Shown here: positions 13,947 through 21,582 of the stretch, piece after piece
Numbering within the stretch: the first letter of the stretch is position 1
Layout of the letters: every line of letters begins with the position of its first letter
Source: a virus
Length of the DNA stretch: 23,204 nucleotides
IMG/VR virus record: IMGVR_UViG_3300005613_000423
Location: 1 to 23,204 of that record
Direction: 5' to 3' (one strand)
Program-made: the position numbers and the translations under genes
Notes under the pieces: generated by a model
Seen by the model: only the letters and a program-made list of their open reading frames with translations
Told to the model about the DNA's origin: nothing
Databases searched by the model: none

Positions 13947-14123
13947 CTAGTTGGGGCTCACGGCCATAGCCTTGGTCTGGGTGTCGAGCGTGACGCGAAG
14001 CTGGCGGTTAGTCTCCTCAGCGTCGTGCATCAGCAGCAAGATGTTGGATAGGGTGTCGGTGCGCGTCGGCTCTGGGAGCGCGAGCACCTTGCCGGCGGTT
14101 TCGGTTGCTTCCGTCTTGGTCAT
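13947..14123 (-). CDS. Small helical protein, 58 residues
   Basis: The ATG overlaps the stop of the preceding 329-residue gene (ATGA) and AAGGAG lies 12 bases upstream. It reads MTKTEATETAGKVLALPE and then a helical stretch TLSNILLLMHDAEETNRQLR, suited to an amphipathic helix or short coiled coil. I do not recognise the family. Confidence 0.55.
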   Translation of the reverse strand: MTKTEATETAGKVLALPEPTRTDTLSNILLLMHDAEETNRQLRVTLDTQTKAMAVSPN

Positions 14124-15109
14124 GACTTCTGCGACTCCTTCACCAGACTAACGAAATCAGCAAGCTTGGGTTCTGGGGGGTACTTGGCCATCCTCCGCTT
14201 TTTCCTCTCGTTTTCTTCCTGCTTAATCTCCTCGGATCCGCGATGACCGGGGTGGATGCCGGCACCGAACGTTGGCATGAGGTGATGCTTCGGGTATTTC
14301 ATGCGGTATTCTTTCATGGCCTGCTTATACAGAATCCGAGCTGCCGCGATGACGGTTGATTCGCACTCCTCGTCGAACGCCTCGTCGAGATCCTTGTCGC
14401 CCAGAGCGAGGCACTCGCGTAGGTGCTCGATCGATGGGATATCGTAGCGGTACACTGGCCTGCCGTCCATGGTCACAAGTCGCTTCCCATCAACGTATAC
14501 CCTGCGCTTGCCAAGGGGATCGTCTAGGTTGCTCGCAATGGTGTGCAGGGTTCCGTCCGGCATCGCGAACTGGATGGGGGCTGACATGTTGGGTGGATGT
14601 TCGTCCTCATGCAGTCTAATCAAATCAGATATTCCGCCGTTTTCTAGGGTCCGTAGTTGGCGTACAGCCGGGTGGATAATCTCGTCTGAATGCAGGCATG
14701 TGTAGTGCGTAATCCAATCCGCAAGCATCTCAATATCGATATCTCCATCATGAGGAACTGATGACAACTGATCATATGTTACCCGAGGGCTGATAAGATG
14801 GCACAGCGCCCTGACAAGAAACGCCCTCTCGCGAGCAATCTTATCGTATGGTTCGCGATCCTCGAACTCCTGCTGGGGTATGGCGGGGTCGTCTGGAAGC
14901 GGAATCGGCTCGTCGGACCACTGATCGCTCGGGGTGTGCCCATAGACATAGATGGATGACCGGCGGTGTACGTGCGCGAAGTGCGCCTTGATGATCTTGT
15001 CGCCGACGTCCTCAGCCGGGTGGAACTCGACAACCATCGGTGTGCCGTCGGTGCCGTTTCTAAACCAATACAACCCGCTCTCGATTGGAACCTTGTCAGT
15101 CCATTTCAT
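14120..15109 (-). CDS. Unknown 329-residue protein with LDEAFDEE motif
   Basis: The ATG at 15109 has GAGGAGAGAGAGAAT upstream; a TTG 20 codons earlier lies in the -35 of a possible promoter and is not used here. The N-terminus MKWTDKVPIESGLYWFRNGT resembles a common small phage domain with a GxYWxR motif. The middle contains a helical region and then DGKRLVTMDGRPVYRYDIPS. At residues 241-248 is LDEAFDEE, preceded by GDKD, nearly the same as the end of the staple-like protein (DKQLDEAFDED). The C-terminus is basic and charged. No enzyme motif is seen. It follows the large terminase gene. Confidence 0.65.
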   Translation of the reverse strand: MKWTDKVPIESGLYWFRNGTDGTPMVVEFHPAEDVGDKIIKAHFAHVHRRSSIYVYGHTPSDQWSDEPIPLPDDPAIPQQEFEDREPYDKIARERAFLVRALCHLISPRVTYDQLSSVPHDGDIDIEMLADWITHYTCLHSDEIIHPAVRQLRTLENGGISDLIRLHEDEHPPNMSAPIQFAMPDGTLHTIASNLDDPLGKRRVYVDGKRLVTMDGRPVYRYDIPSIEHLRECLALGDKDLDEAFDEECESTVIAAARILYKQAMKEYRMKYPKHHLMPTFGAGIHPGHRGSEEIKQEENERKKRRMAKYPPEPKLADFVSLVKESQKS

Positions 15110-15140
15110 ATTCTCTCTCTCCTCGTTGGGATCTACGGGA

Positions 15141-15169
15141 ACGATACGCTCAGGGCGCTCGTCGGTCAA
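15141..15169 (-). promoter_or_regulatory. Possible sigma70-type promoter after terL
   Basis: On the minus strand TTGACC (15164-15169), 17 bases and TATCGT (15141-15146) resemble -35 and -10 elements (five and four of six matches). The -35 hexamer is the same as in the late promoter. It lies between the large terminase stop and the 329-residue gene, and would drive the five genes and RNA cassette downstream. No palindromic operator is present. Confidence 0.4.
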
Positions 15170-15188
15170 GAGTCTTTACACGCCGTCG

Positions 15189-16715
15189 TCAAACCAAAGC
15201 GTTGTCCCATATGTCCGCCTGCGAGGGTAACGATGCGGTGTCGGCAAGCTCACCTATGTGCTTGTCAACGAGAGACTCCTTTGCCACTGCGAAGTACCGG
15301 AAGGATGATGATGGATGCTCGGCCGCATCGTGGCGAGGCTTGTTCTTGTAACATCCCCGCTTCTCGTCCCATTCCTTCCTGTACGAACTTAGCCCATTGA
15401 TCCCGTCTGAGCACGTTGCCTCGTTGAATGTACAGTGCTTGAATACCCGTCTGACGGCATCAATTCCATCCGCGATGGGGAGCTTCGGCGCTGTCTGGAA
15501 ATGGATACCGTATTTCGTCGCGGCCGTCTCGATTCTCGACACCCCTGTAGTCCATGATCGCACAGCAATATCGTGCGGCGCCCAGTACTCGTCATACTCA
15601 TAGCCCTTTTCTTTCATGTAGTCGAAGTAGTGGCCCATGCCCTCGCCTGATGCGATATAGCAGTCGATGAACCTGAACTCCCCGGGAAGCTCCTGCCACA
15701 TCCAAAGGGCCGTGTCGTCAGCAACCCCGATATCGAAAACGCTATGGACTGGCACCCCGGGAACGTACGGGTAATCCCCGATGCGCCCATCTTTCCGAGC
15801 CTGACTGATTTGCTTCTCGTAGTAGGCACCTTCGATCACGGTCTGGAAGCACTCGTCGAGGTCTGCGGGAAACTCTTGGAACATGTACGACCCCTGGTTC
15901 TCCTTCATGGTGACGTACCATGCCTTCTGCTCAGGGGAGAGCGTTACCCCGAGCCGATCCTCAATCTTTGCGAAGTATTTCTCATCTACGTCCGTGATGA
16001 CTACGTACTTGGTGTCTCCGGGAGGGAGTCGGCAATCTGGATCTGTTGTCCACCCAGAGAAAATGATTTTGAAGTCTAGCTTCGTGAGTGGTCGCCCAGA
16101 CTCCTCCTTGGTCTTGGCTTTCATGCAAAGGTCGTAATACGCACCATACGCTCCCTCGCTGGTGGACTCTATAATCACCCTACCGTCCGAGGGTACGGCC
16201 GGGAGCGTTCCTGTGATGATCTCCCGGGCCCTCTGTGGGTATGATGCTGCTATCTTGCCCATCTCGCTGCAGTGCAGGAAATTCAGGGTCGCAGAACGGA
16301 ATGACTGAGCCACCGTGATGCTGCTTCCGTTCCTGAACGACACAAAGCCGCCGGCATCTTGGCGCCTGGTGGTGGGGTTGCCCCTGAGTAGTGACGGGGG
16401 CATGCGGTCCAGAACATACAAGATCTTGTCGATGTAGATCCGCTCGGCATCAGCCGCTGTGTGGGCGAGAAAGCCCGCCTTTTTGTCTCGATTGAAGAAT
16501 GCGTAATCAAGCCCAGCGATGGCGAAGAAGGTCGTGAATCCTTTCTGCCGGCTCTTGGGGACGATGGTCCTCCACCACAGCGACTTGAACGCGGTCTTCT
16601 GCGCGTCGTTCATCCGGAACTTGACGCAGTTACCCTTCTTGTCGATACAGTGGTAGAGATTTTGCAGCCTCCAATACACGTCCCCGAGCTGGTCGACAAC
16701 CTTAATGTTCGACAT
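15189..16715 (-). CDS. terL: Terminase large subunit
   Basis: This ATPase and nuclease drives DNA into the head through the portal and cuts the concatemer. Counting from the ATG at 16715 (508 residues), the Walker A-like loop is KSRQKGFTT (54-62), Walker B ends FLHCSE with the catalytic Glu at 151, and motif III is ESTSEG (183-188). The nuclease domain shows FDIGVADD (327-334, Asp328), HD at 381-382 and RHDAAEH (461-467), a suitable acidic triad. Alternative starts are GTG at 16721 and TTG at 16727, both nearer the GGGGGTGA sequence, so the exact start is unsure. It follows small membrane proteins and not directly the small terminase gene. Confidence 0.93.
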   Translation of the reverse strand: MSNIKVVDQLGDVYWRLQNLYHCIDKKGNCVKFRMNDAQKTAFKSLWWRTIVPKSRQKGFTTFFAIAGLDYAFFNRDKKAGFLAHTAADAERIYIDKILYVLDRMPPSLLRGNPTTRRQDAGGFVSFRNGSSITVAQSFRSATLNFLHCSEMGKIAASYPQRAREIITGTLPAVPSDGRVIIESTSEGAYGAYYDLCMKAKTKEESGRPLTKLDFKIIFSGWTTDPDCRLPPGDTKYVVITDVDEKYFAKIEDRLGVTLSPEQKAWYVTMKENQGSYMFQEFPADLDECFQTVIEGAYYEKQISQARKDGRIGDYPYVPGVPVHSVFDIGVADDTALWMWQELPGEFRFIDCYIASGEGMGHYFDYMKEKGYEYDEYWAPHDIAVRSWTTGVSRIETAATKYGIHFQTAPKLPIADGIDAVRRVFKHCTFNEATCSDGINGLSSYRKEWDEKRGCYKNKPRHDAAEHPSSSFRYFAVAKESLVDKHIGELADTASLPSQADIWDNALV

Positions 16716-16730
16716 GGACACCGGCAACGG

Positions 16731-17030
16731 TCACCCCCAGGTTCCGTCTTTGAAGGCCCAGAAGCAGGTGCATGTCCACGCGACGGCCAAGAGGGCCCAG
16801 ACGATGGCGGCGATGATGATGAGGATCTTGGAGGGGGTACAGACCTCGTGGTCGTCGGTCGCAACGGACTTGGGGTGGCGACCCTCCTGCCAGTTCGGCT
16901 CCTGGTCCATCCCACTGAGGTCGCTGAACTCGTGATGCCGGTACTCCCCACACCTGCACCGCTGCTCTGTCGCGATGCACCACGGGTTCAGGCGGGTGTC
17001 TTTCCATATGTGGCGGTGGAGTAGGGTCAT
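16731..17030 (-). CDS. Small protein with Cys/His cluster and one membrane segment
   Basis: This 99-residue protein starts by ATGA overlap with the 51-residue membrane protein. The N-terminal half carries Cys and His residues (CIATEQRCRCGEY, residues 18-30) and the C-terminus has one strong hydrophobic segment ILIIIAAIVWALLAVAWTC (about residues 69-87). I do not recognise it. It may be a lysis-associated or other membrane protein of unknown function. It ends 15 bases before the large terminase ATG. Confidence 0.6.
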   Translation of the reverse strand: MTLLHRHIWKDTRLNPWCIATEQRCRCGEYRHHEFSDLSGMDQEPNWQEGRHPKSVATDDHEVCTPSKILIIIAAIVWALLAVAWTCTCFWAFKDGTWG

Positions 17031-17182
17031 ACGCCCCCCGCACCGTTCATCATCAGATAGCCACACCCTATGGCCAGAGTAGCAATCAGTGCAGCCAAGA
17101 ACGGGAGCCAGTCCTTTGTGAACGCGCTGCCTGTCGCCGCCGAGAACCAGATTGACACGAGAACAAAGGCAAGTGGGCTCAT
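17027..17182 (-). CDS. Small two-helix membrane protein, holin-like in form
   Basis: This 51-residue protein has two hydrophobic segments (LAFVLVSIWFSAATGSA, and FLAALIATLAIGCGYLMM) separated by a short charged KDW turn. That is the form of small holins, but also of other small phage membrane proteins. It overlaps both neighbours by ATGA and has AGGAGG nine bases upstream. No endolysin gene is seen next to it, so the holin role is a guess. Confidence 0.6.
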   Translation of the reverse strand: MSPLAFVLVSIWFSAATGSAFTKDWLPFLAALIATLAIGCGYLMMNGAGGV

Positions 17183-17688
17183 GATATTTCCTCCTCCTGA
17201 ATACCGACCGACAAGCAGATCCCGCTGATCATCTTCAGATAGGCGCTGGCCCGCTCCGACGCAACAAGACGCTCCTCGGTCTCTTTGGCCGTGAGATCAT
17301 GATCTGGTTTCATCCTCATGGCGTCTATGGTCGACTGCGAATAGCGGCTGACCTTCCTGAGGTAATCGATCAACTTATCCCGGGAAATGCGCAAGTACTC
17401 GCGATTCTCGCCTCTCTGGTTGATGTCGTCTGCGTGCATCCGGAGGTGAGACGTCATGGCCTGAGCAAGGTCAGAAAGCAACTGAGGAGAAGCGTCGTCG
17501 ACTGGGAGCGGCACAACCATTTTCTCTGGCTCGTACTTCACCATCGTAAGCGTAGCACATACGCCACAACCATTGGCACTCGCTGGGCCAAGTGGCTGCC
17601 ATCCGTCCTCAATCAATCGTACCACATCAACATTGATTGAGAGCGTGTCGTCTCTGATAATTTTGCATGCGATGATCTTTCCGCTCAT
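17179..17688 (-). CDS. DUF1737-like protein
   Basis: This 169-residue protein begins with a small alpha-beta domain: CKIIRDDTLSINVDVVRLIE, then DGWQPLGPAS, ending near KYE at about residue 53. The pattern (I/V)xxxxLxxxVxxLIxxGWQPLG is typical of the DUF1737 family of short phage and bacterial proteins. The rest is helical and charged, with no known domain. GAGAGGAAAACGCCA precedes the ATG. It lies 19 bases after the small terminase gene. Function is unknown. Confidence 0.65.
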   Translation of the reverse strand: MSGKIIACKIIRDDTLSINVDVVRLIEDGWQPLGPASANGCGVCATLTMVKYEPEKMVVPLPVDDASPQLLSDLAQAMTSHLRMHADDINQRGENREYLRISRDKLIDYLRKVSRYSQSTIDAMRMKPDHDLTAKETEERLVASERASAYLKMISGICLSVGIQEEEIS

Positions 17689-17707
17689 TGGCGTTTTCCT
17701 CTCTCTG

Positions 17708-18424
17708 TTATCCTGTTTGAGGCGACCGCTGGTCTTCGGGCACGCGAGTCACGTCGTCAACGAACTGGGCGAAGATGTCCAGTTCCCGGTCCTTGTCGTC
17801 GTCGGACTTGTTGAATCCCATGATCTCTGCAAGACACTTGACGGCAGCGATCTTCGACTCAAGCTCGATCTCGTCGAACTGTCGCTTAATGATGACGTTG
17901 CCGGCCTCGTCCCGCTGGATGCGAGTCTTCATCTTCTTGAGTGCCGCCTGGTTGAGGGTCTCAGGTCCGACGTCATACATAGAAACTCCATCGTCACCCA
18001 TGGTCAGGAAGTCCGAGTGACGTGCTCTGATCATGTCGGTGAGTATTTGGCAGCACTCCTCCTTGGAGGCCACGCCTTTATCGGCCAGCTTCTCTGCCTG
18101 AACCTCTCGCAAATGATCAATTCTGGCCCGAAACTCAGCTTTTTTCAGCAGTCTTGATGCGTTAGATTCGGCAGCGTGCCCCCGCGCTTTGTAACCTGCA
18201 TTGATGTAACACTCTGCTGCAACGGGAGTTGAGACAGAAAATCCTCCTTTGGCGTTAGCGGTCAGCACTTCTCCATTGATGAGGTTCTGCGCAAACGCCT
18301 CCCGGAGTCTGTTCTTCAGGGGTTTTGACGGGTCTTGGGGCGGCTTCGGATTTTTCGTGCGCGGCCGGCACTTGGGCTTTGCTCGACCCTTCTTCGCTGG
18401 GCCTCGGCGCTTTTTGGCTGACAT
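17708..18424 (-). CDS. terS: Terminase small subunit (Terminase_2-like)
   Basis: The first 40 residues are very basic (RRGPAKKGRAKPKCRPRTKN), followed by an N-terminal helical DNA-binding domain with AAECYINAGYKARGHAAESN, then SRLLKKAEFRARIDHLRE (about residues 69-106). This A-(Y)-INAGYKA...ASRLL..A.FRARI pattern is characteristic of Terminase_2-type small subunits. The remaining part is helical, with acidic end residues. The protein recognises packaging sites and loads the large subunit. It lies upstream of the large terminase gene with three genes between. AAAGGAGCATACC precedes the ATG. Confidence 0.85.
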   Translation of the reverse strand: MSAKKRRGPAKKGRAKPKCRPRTKNPKPPQDPSKPLKNRLREAFAQNLINGEVLTANAKGGFSVSTPVAAECYINAGYKARGHAAESNASRLLKKAEFRARIDHLREVQAEKLADKGVASKEECCQILTDMIRARHSDFLTMGDDGVSMYDVGPETLNQAALKKMKTRIQRDEAGNVIIKRQFDEIELESKIAAVKCLAEIMGFNKSDDDKDRELDIFAQFVDDVTRVPEDQRSPQTG

Positions 18425-18509
18425 GGTATGCTCCTTTGCTCATTGGCTGGTGGTTTCTACCTGTGGTTTGAAGCGTACACCCCTAGATGTGGTGGTTGCA
18501 AGGGGAATC

Positions 18510-18860
18510 CTAGAGGTTTCTGGACCTCAGATATCTATTCAGCCGCGACCAGTAGAAGTCTGGCTGCTTTGTATCAAGCCACACGAAAGCCGACATTAAG
18601 GCATCCGAGATATTCTCATACCGCATGGTGTCGTCGTTCTCGATAGGAAGCTTCTGGCGCTTGCGCTCATCCAGTGCCTGCCTGTGGTAGGGACTCGGCA
18701 GTTTGGCTAGTGCCTCAGGAATGGTCATCCCCAAGGGCTCATATTCCATCCTGCACTTCATGCGTCCGCACTCGCAGATTGCCGTGGCGTTGTCGTCCTC
18801 GTCAGAGTCTGGGTGCGTTCTTCCACATACGTCGCATAGTAGCATTCTTTCCTCAGTCAT
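18510..18860 (-). CDS. Small zinc-binding-like protein
   Basis: This 116-residue protein starts with ATGA overlap at 18860 and a GGGGGAAAAGAAC upstream sequence. Residues 9-37 hold paired Cys motifs, CDVCGR, then CECGRMKC, suggesting a zinc ribbon. The C-terminal part contains SDALMSAFVWLDTKQPDFYW and ends in LNRYLRSRNL. A longer reading frame upstream overlaps two other genes and is rejected. The family is unknown. About 85 bases without a gene separate it from the small terminase gene. Confidence 0.6.
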   Translation of the reverse strand: MTEERMLLCDVCGRTHPDSDEDDNATAICECGRMKCRMEYEPLGMTIPEALAKLPSPYHRQALDERKRQKLPIENDDTMRYENISDALMSAFVWLDTKQPDFYWSRLNRYLRSRNL

Positions 18861-19168
18861 GTTCTTTTCCCCCTGTTGTGCCCGTATGGGCGCCAGTAGT
18901 CGTAGTCTCGTGCCCTGTCCAGCATACGCCATATGTCCCGAGCGTCCGTCGTGTAAGCGTAGAATCCGATCTCCTTGAGGTGAGCCACCACCTCCTTCAC
19001 GATGTCCGGAATGGCCTGCCTGACCCCCACTCGGATAAAGCGTGGCGCCGGGATGTCGTTCAGGATCGCGAAGTCCCTGAGGATTTTCATGCGGTCGGCG
19101 CTGAATCCTGGCCGGCGAGTCGCCTTCCACTTGGTGATCCGGAGGCCGCGGTACCGTGGCTCTTTCAC
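18857..19168 (-). CDS. Unknown basic protein, 103 residues
   Basis: A GTG start overlaps the preceding gene's stop (GTGA), with GGGGGAGGG upstream. The protein is basic and reads MKEPRYRGLRITKWKATRRP, then a helical region with DRMKILRDFA, AIPDIVKEVVAHLKEIGFYA and RDIWRMLDRARDYDYWRPY. It has the compact basic helical look of a nucleic-acid-binding phage protein, but no domain is recognised. Confidence 0.6.
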   Translation of the reverse strand: MKEPRYRGLRITKWKATRRPGFSADRMKILRDFAILNDIPAPRFIRVGVRQAIPDIVKEVVAHLKEIGFYAYTTDARDIWRMLDRARDYDYWRPYGHNRGKRT

Positions 19169-20079
19169 CCCTCCCCCTTTCCCTGCTCTGCTCCTTTGGC
19201 GGCGAGCGCCTTGCGCAACAACACATCGGCTGCATCGCTTTCAACCAGCGGTGAGTCATCGCAGTCATAACCCACCGACAGGTGAATTAGTGCGTCCTTC
19301 AGCGCCTCCCTCAGCCGCTCCACATTCCCCCGCTGCATGTGCAGCTTTTCTTTTAACCGCTCGCAGTCCCCAGCCAGCACCTCGCGCTCCTCCCTTGCTG
19401 CGTCGCGCTCTGCGATGAGATCAAGGTTTGCTGTGTGTTCGCTTTTGTGAAACTCAACCAGCCCGTTAAGCTTTTCGATCTCCTTCTTGTGGGTTACGCA
19501 CTTCAGACATTCACCCATACGCCTTAGCGTGTTAACGGCAGATTCAAGCTCCGCAATACGGCCCTTGTAATGGCGCGACTCGTTGGCTCTTTCCTGCTCC
19601 ATGCCCCTGAGTTGCGCCTCAAGCTCCAGATTTCTGCCCGTTGTTTCGCCGCAATTCAGTTCGGCTTCTAGTAGCTGGGCTTCGAGCTCCCTGATGCGCA
19701 ACCTCAGCACGTCTGCCTCCGCGCTGGGATCGCCCGATAGTTCCGCTGCTGCCTGCGCTGCGTCGAACTCTGCCAATGCTTGCGGGTCAGTACATTCGCC
19801 AGCGTTGGAACACTTGCGGTCGACAAACAGAGTGCATTCGGGGTTATACAGGCATCTATCTTCCGCTGCCCGCGCTGCGTCTGGGAGGGGCGTTGCCAAC
19901 TCCAGAATCGACAATGCCTCTGCCAGCAAATAGTCAACAACCTCTTGCCCTTTTACGCTCAAGGCGCCTTTGTAAACATACTCTGTCCGGCTTACTGCCT
20001 CTTGCCAGATGTCGCCACGCTGACATAACGGGCACGCCCTCACCTCAGCCCCCGCCCCGCCTGCTTGTTCTTCGCTCAT
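19165..20079 (-). CDS. Long coiled-coil protein with Cys motifs
   Basis: This 304-residue protein begins with a cysteine pair CPLC (residues 16-19), then has a region of Cys residues (CLYNPECTLFVDRKC, about residues 76-90), and from about residue 118 is a long heptad-rich coiled coil to about residue 265 (LRLRIRELEAQLLEAELNC and later stretches). The GGGGGAGAGG upstream of ATG fixes the start. It lies in the accessory region and has no recognised enzymatic domain. A possible structural or partner-binding role cannot be narrowed. Confidence 0.65.
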   Translation of the reverse strand: MSEEQAGGAGAEVRACPLCQRGDIWQEAVSRTEYVYKGALSVKGQEVVDYLLAEALSILELATPLPDAARAAEDRCLYNPECTLFVDRKCSNAGECTDPQALAEFDAAQAAAELSGDPSAEADVLRLRIRELEAQLLEAELNCGETTGRNLELEAQLRGMEQERANESRHYKGRIAELESAVNTLRRMGECLKCVTHKKEIEKLNGLVEFHKSEHTANLDLIAERDAAREEREVLAGDCERLKEKLHMQRGNVERLREALKDALIHLSVGYDCDDSPLVESDAADVLLRKALAAKGAEQGKGEG

Positions 20080-20108
20080 CCTCTCCCCCTCTATTCATCC
20101 GCGCCTGC

Positions 20109-20348
20109 TTATCGCCGGGGCGTGTTTTCGTTATTGGTTGCCACCAGAAGGGCGTGGAACAGCGATAACAATATGTCGGTGCGCTTGTCGTATTTCTTGC
20201 GCAGCCTCTTCTCGCAGATCGAAACGCCCGCCATTAAGAGCCCTCCTAAATCTGTATCATCAACGTTGCACGAACCTCCGCGAAAGTGGCAGGTTCCATC
20301 AATACACGAATACACCACCGACATTCCTCTTGCTTTTCTCTCGCTCAT
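20109..20348 (-). CDS. Small unknown protein, 79 residues
   Basis: The ATG overlaps the stop of the HTH gene (ATGA) and AAAGGAGAACAACA lies upstream. The first half has Cys residues (SCIDGTCHFRGGSCNVDDTD), and the second half is a mixed helix with a basic CEKRLRKKYDKR stretch and a hydrophobic ILLSLFHALLV segment. No family is recognised. Confidence 0.55.
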   Translation of the reverse strand: MSERKARGMSVVYSCIDGTCHFRGGSCNVDDTDLGGLLMAGVSICEKRLRKKYDKRTDILLSLFHALLVATNNENTPRR

Positions 20349-20533
20349 TGTTGTTCTCCTTTTTGTTGTTCATCCCTACCATGCACCCTCACAACCTCCT
20401 CAACCATCGCCCGCGTAAGGCTGTGCCGCCGACAAAGAGATGAAACAGAGCCACCAGCCAAGAACTCGCTACACAGCTTGCGCCTGAATCCGACGCGCAG
20501 GTGGTTGATATTGGGTTGTGGTTTGGGTGTCAT
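20345..20533 (-). CDS. Helix-turn-helix protein, 62 residues
   Basis: The protein has a helix-turn-helix shape: FRRKLCSEFLAGGSVSSLCR, then RHSLTRAMVEEVVRVHGR. The pattern of an LAGGSVSSLCRRHSLTRAMVEEVV unit fits small HTH DNA-binding domains found in phage regulators. It lacks a strong ribosome binding site, unlike most genes in the window. It could regulate the palindromic late operators, but nothing shown links them. Confidence 0.55.
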   Translation of the reverse strand: MTPKPQPNINHLRVGFRRKLCSEFLAGGSVSSLCRRHSLTRAMVEEVVRVHGRDEQQKGEQQ

Positions 20534-20565
20534 TGTTTGCCGCTTGTTATCGTTAATATCGTGGA

Positions 20566-20844
20566 TTAGTGCTTGCTAGTAACGTAGTTGGGCACACTTG
20601 CGCTGCATCCCGTTTCAGACGGGACGGGCGGGCTTGCCTTCTCACGCATATTCTCGATGCGGCCAGTTTGCATGTTCACACGCCACCAGTTGTCCGTGTT
20701 CTTGCCACCGGGGCACACGTTGATTTCTAGCGTGTCGTCCCGCATGCACACACCTATCTGGTTGCCTTCGCCAGTCTCCAACAGCACGCCGCTGAACACT
20801 TCTCGCAGTCTCAGATTGTTGTATTGGTCAATGTCGATTTTCAT
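20566..20844 (-). CDS. Small unknown protein, 92 residues
   Basis: The ATG at 20844 has AGGAGGAACC upstream; a start seven codons earlier would include this site in the gene and is rejected. The protein is mixed alpha-beta, reading MKIDIDQYNNLRLREVFSGV, then a segment GVCMRDDTLEINVC and a WWRVNMQTGRIENM turn. It has the form of a compact small domain. No family is recognised. Confidence 0.6.
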   Translation of the reverse strand: MKIDIDQYNNLRLREVFSGVLLETGEGNQIGVCMRDDTLEINVCPGGKNTDNWWRVNMQTGRIENMREKASPPVPSETGCSASVPNYVTSKH

Positions 20845-20877
20845 GGTTCCTCCTGTGCCCAACAAAAAGTTGGACGG

Positions 20878-20934
20878 CTACCTTCGTTCCGCGCTTCGCG
20901 CTCCACTCGGAGCGTCAACTTGAGTGTTCTGCAT
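20878..20934 (-). CDS. Possible 18-residue mini-gene
   Basis: MQNTQVDAPSGARSAERR starts with a TAATG overlap with the end of the 50-residue gene and has AGGAGG seven bases upstream. It is too short to predict function, and its RNA includes a CCAAC/GTTGG hairpin after the stop. It may be a real micropeptide or only a coupled leader for the next gene. Confidence 0.35.
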   Translation of the reverse strand: MQNTQVDAPSGARSAERR

Positions 20935-21086
20935 TACAACCTCCTGCCGGATTTGCATCGAGGGCACCAGTAGTCGCCACCAGTTCCGAATATCAACTTT
21001 CCACCGCATCGTGGACAAGGCCAGCGATGCCGAACAACAGGGTCCACGGTATCTGTGACCCGCGCCTGCTTGGTCGGTTTAGTCAT
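20934..21086 (-). CDS. Zinc-ribbon protein, 50 residues
   Basis: The ATG at 21086 overlaps the preceding stop (ATGA) with AAGGAGGACGT upstream, so a longer upstream start is rejected. The protein ends with CPRCGGKLIFGTGGDYWCPR, then CKSGRRL, a typical four-Cys zinc ribbon. The rest is short and basic. It may bind nucleic acid. Confidence 0.7.
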   Translation of the reverse strand: MTKPTKQARVTDTVDPVVRHRWPCPRCGGKLIFGTGGDYWCPRCKSGRRL

Positions 21087-21295
21087 ACGTCCTCCTTGCG
21101 GGTCACAGAACCGTGACCCTGAGCGTTGGGTTTGCAAATGATGTTTCGCAGTTCGTCCATTTTTGCCATTGCTTCGCTCAGTTTGCCGTTGGCGTATTCC
21201 AGTCTCTGCTTGAGCGTTTTGTTTTCAGCGGCCATCTCTGCAAACATTTGCTCACGGCAATCGCAAGCGTGATGATGTGTCACACAGGTTTTCAT
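21083..21295 (-). CDS. Small coiled-coil protein with Cys/His N-terminus
   Basis: This 70-residue protein starts MKTCVTHHHACDCREQMFAE and continues as a heptad-rich helix (LKQRLEYANGKLSEAMAKMD). AAAGGAAAC precedes the ATG. A Cys/His-rich head on a coiled coil suggests a metal-binding oligomer, but no family is known to me. It overlaps the zinc-ribbon gene. Confidence 0.65.
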   Translation of the reverse strand: MKTCVTHHHACDCREQMFAEMAAENKTLKQRLEYANGKLSEAMAKMDELRNIICKPNAQGHGSVTRKEDV

Positions 21296-21306
21296 GTTTC
21301 CTTTCC

Positions 21307-21361
21307 GTCTTGGCCGGGAAACCCAACCAAGACATTCACGGTACGCGAATACGCGCCCGTG
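21307..21361 (-). other. Two tandem RNA hairpins between small genes
   Basis: On the minus strand, the first hairpin (21337-21361) has CACGG and CCGTG around an inner CGCG-TATT-CGCG. The second (21307-21333) has GTCTTGG and CCAAGAC around GGG-TTT-CCC. Together they fill the gap between the 66-residue gene and the ribosome binding site of the 70-residue gene. There is no U-run after either. Confidence 0.7.
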
Positions 21362-21364
21362 ATG

Positions 21365-21565
21365 TCAGTCGTTATGAACCCTGAGAGTCAGGGTCTTGTT
21401 CTTGCCCTTACGTACACCGTGATACCCTTTGCCGTAACGGGCAAACGCTTCGGCGGTGGTCCGACACAGTACGGTCGGCACCGTCCCGCATGGCGGGCAG
21501 TCCGTCACTCTGACGTGTCCACGCGGTCCCCTGTAGAAGCACACCGTTTCAAATGTCGGGTTCAT
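21365..21565 (-). CDS. Small basic protein, 66 residues
   Basis: GGAG lies nine bases before the ATG. The protein reads MNPTFETVCFYRGPRGHVRV, then CPPCGTVPTVLC and a basic C-terminus RYGKGYHGVRKGKNKTLTLR. The Cys pair and basic tail suggest nucleic-acid binding, but the family is unknown. It is followed by two tandem hairpins. Confidence 0.6.
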   Translation of the reverse strand: MNPTFETVCFYRGPRGHVRVTDCPPCGTVPTVLCRTTAEAFARYGKGYHGVRKGKNKTLTLRVHND

Positions 21566-21582
21566 AACAAGGCGCTCCAGAT

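Noticed and set aside
18861-19268. N-terminal extension of the 116-residue gene to a 252-codon frame
   Set aside because: The extension overlaps the well-supported 103-residue gene and 304-residue gene in another frame, and a good start with ATGA overlap exists at 18860.
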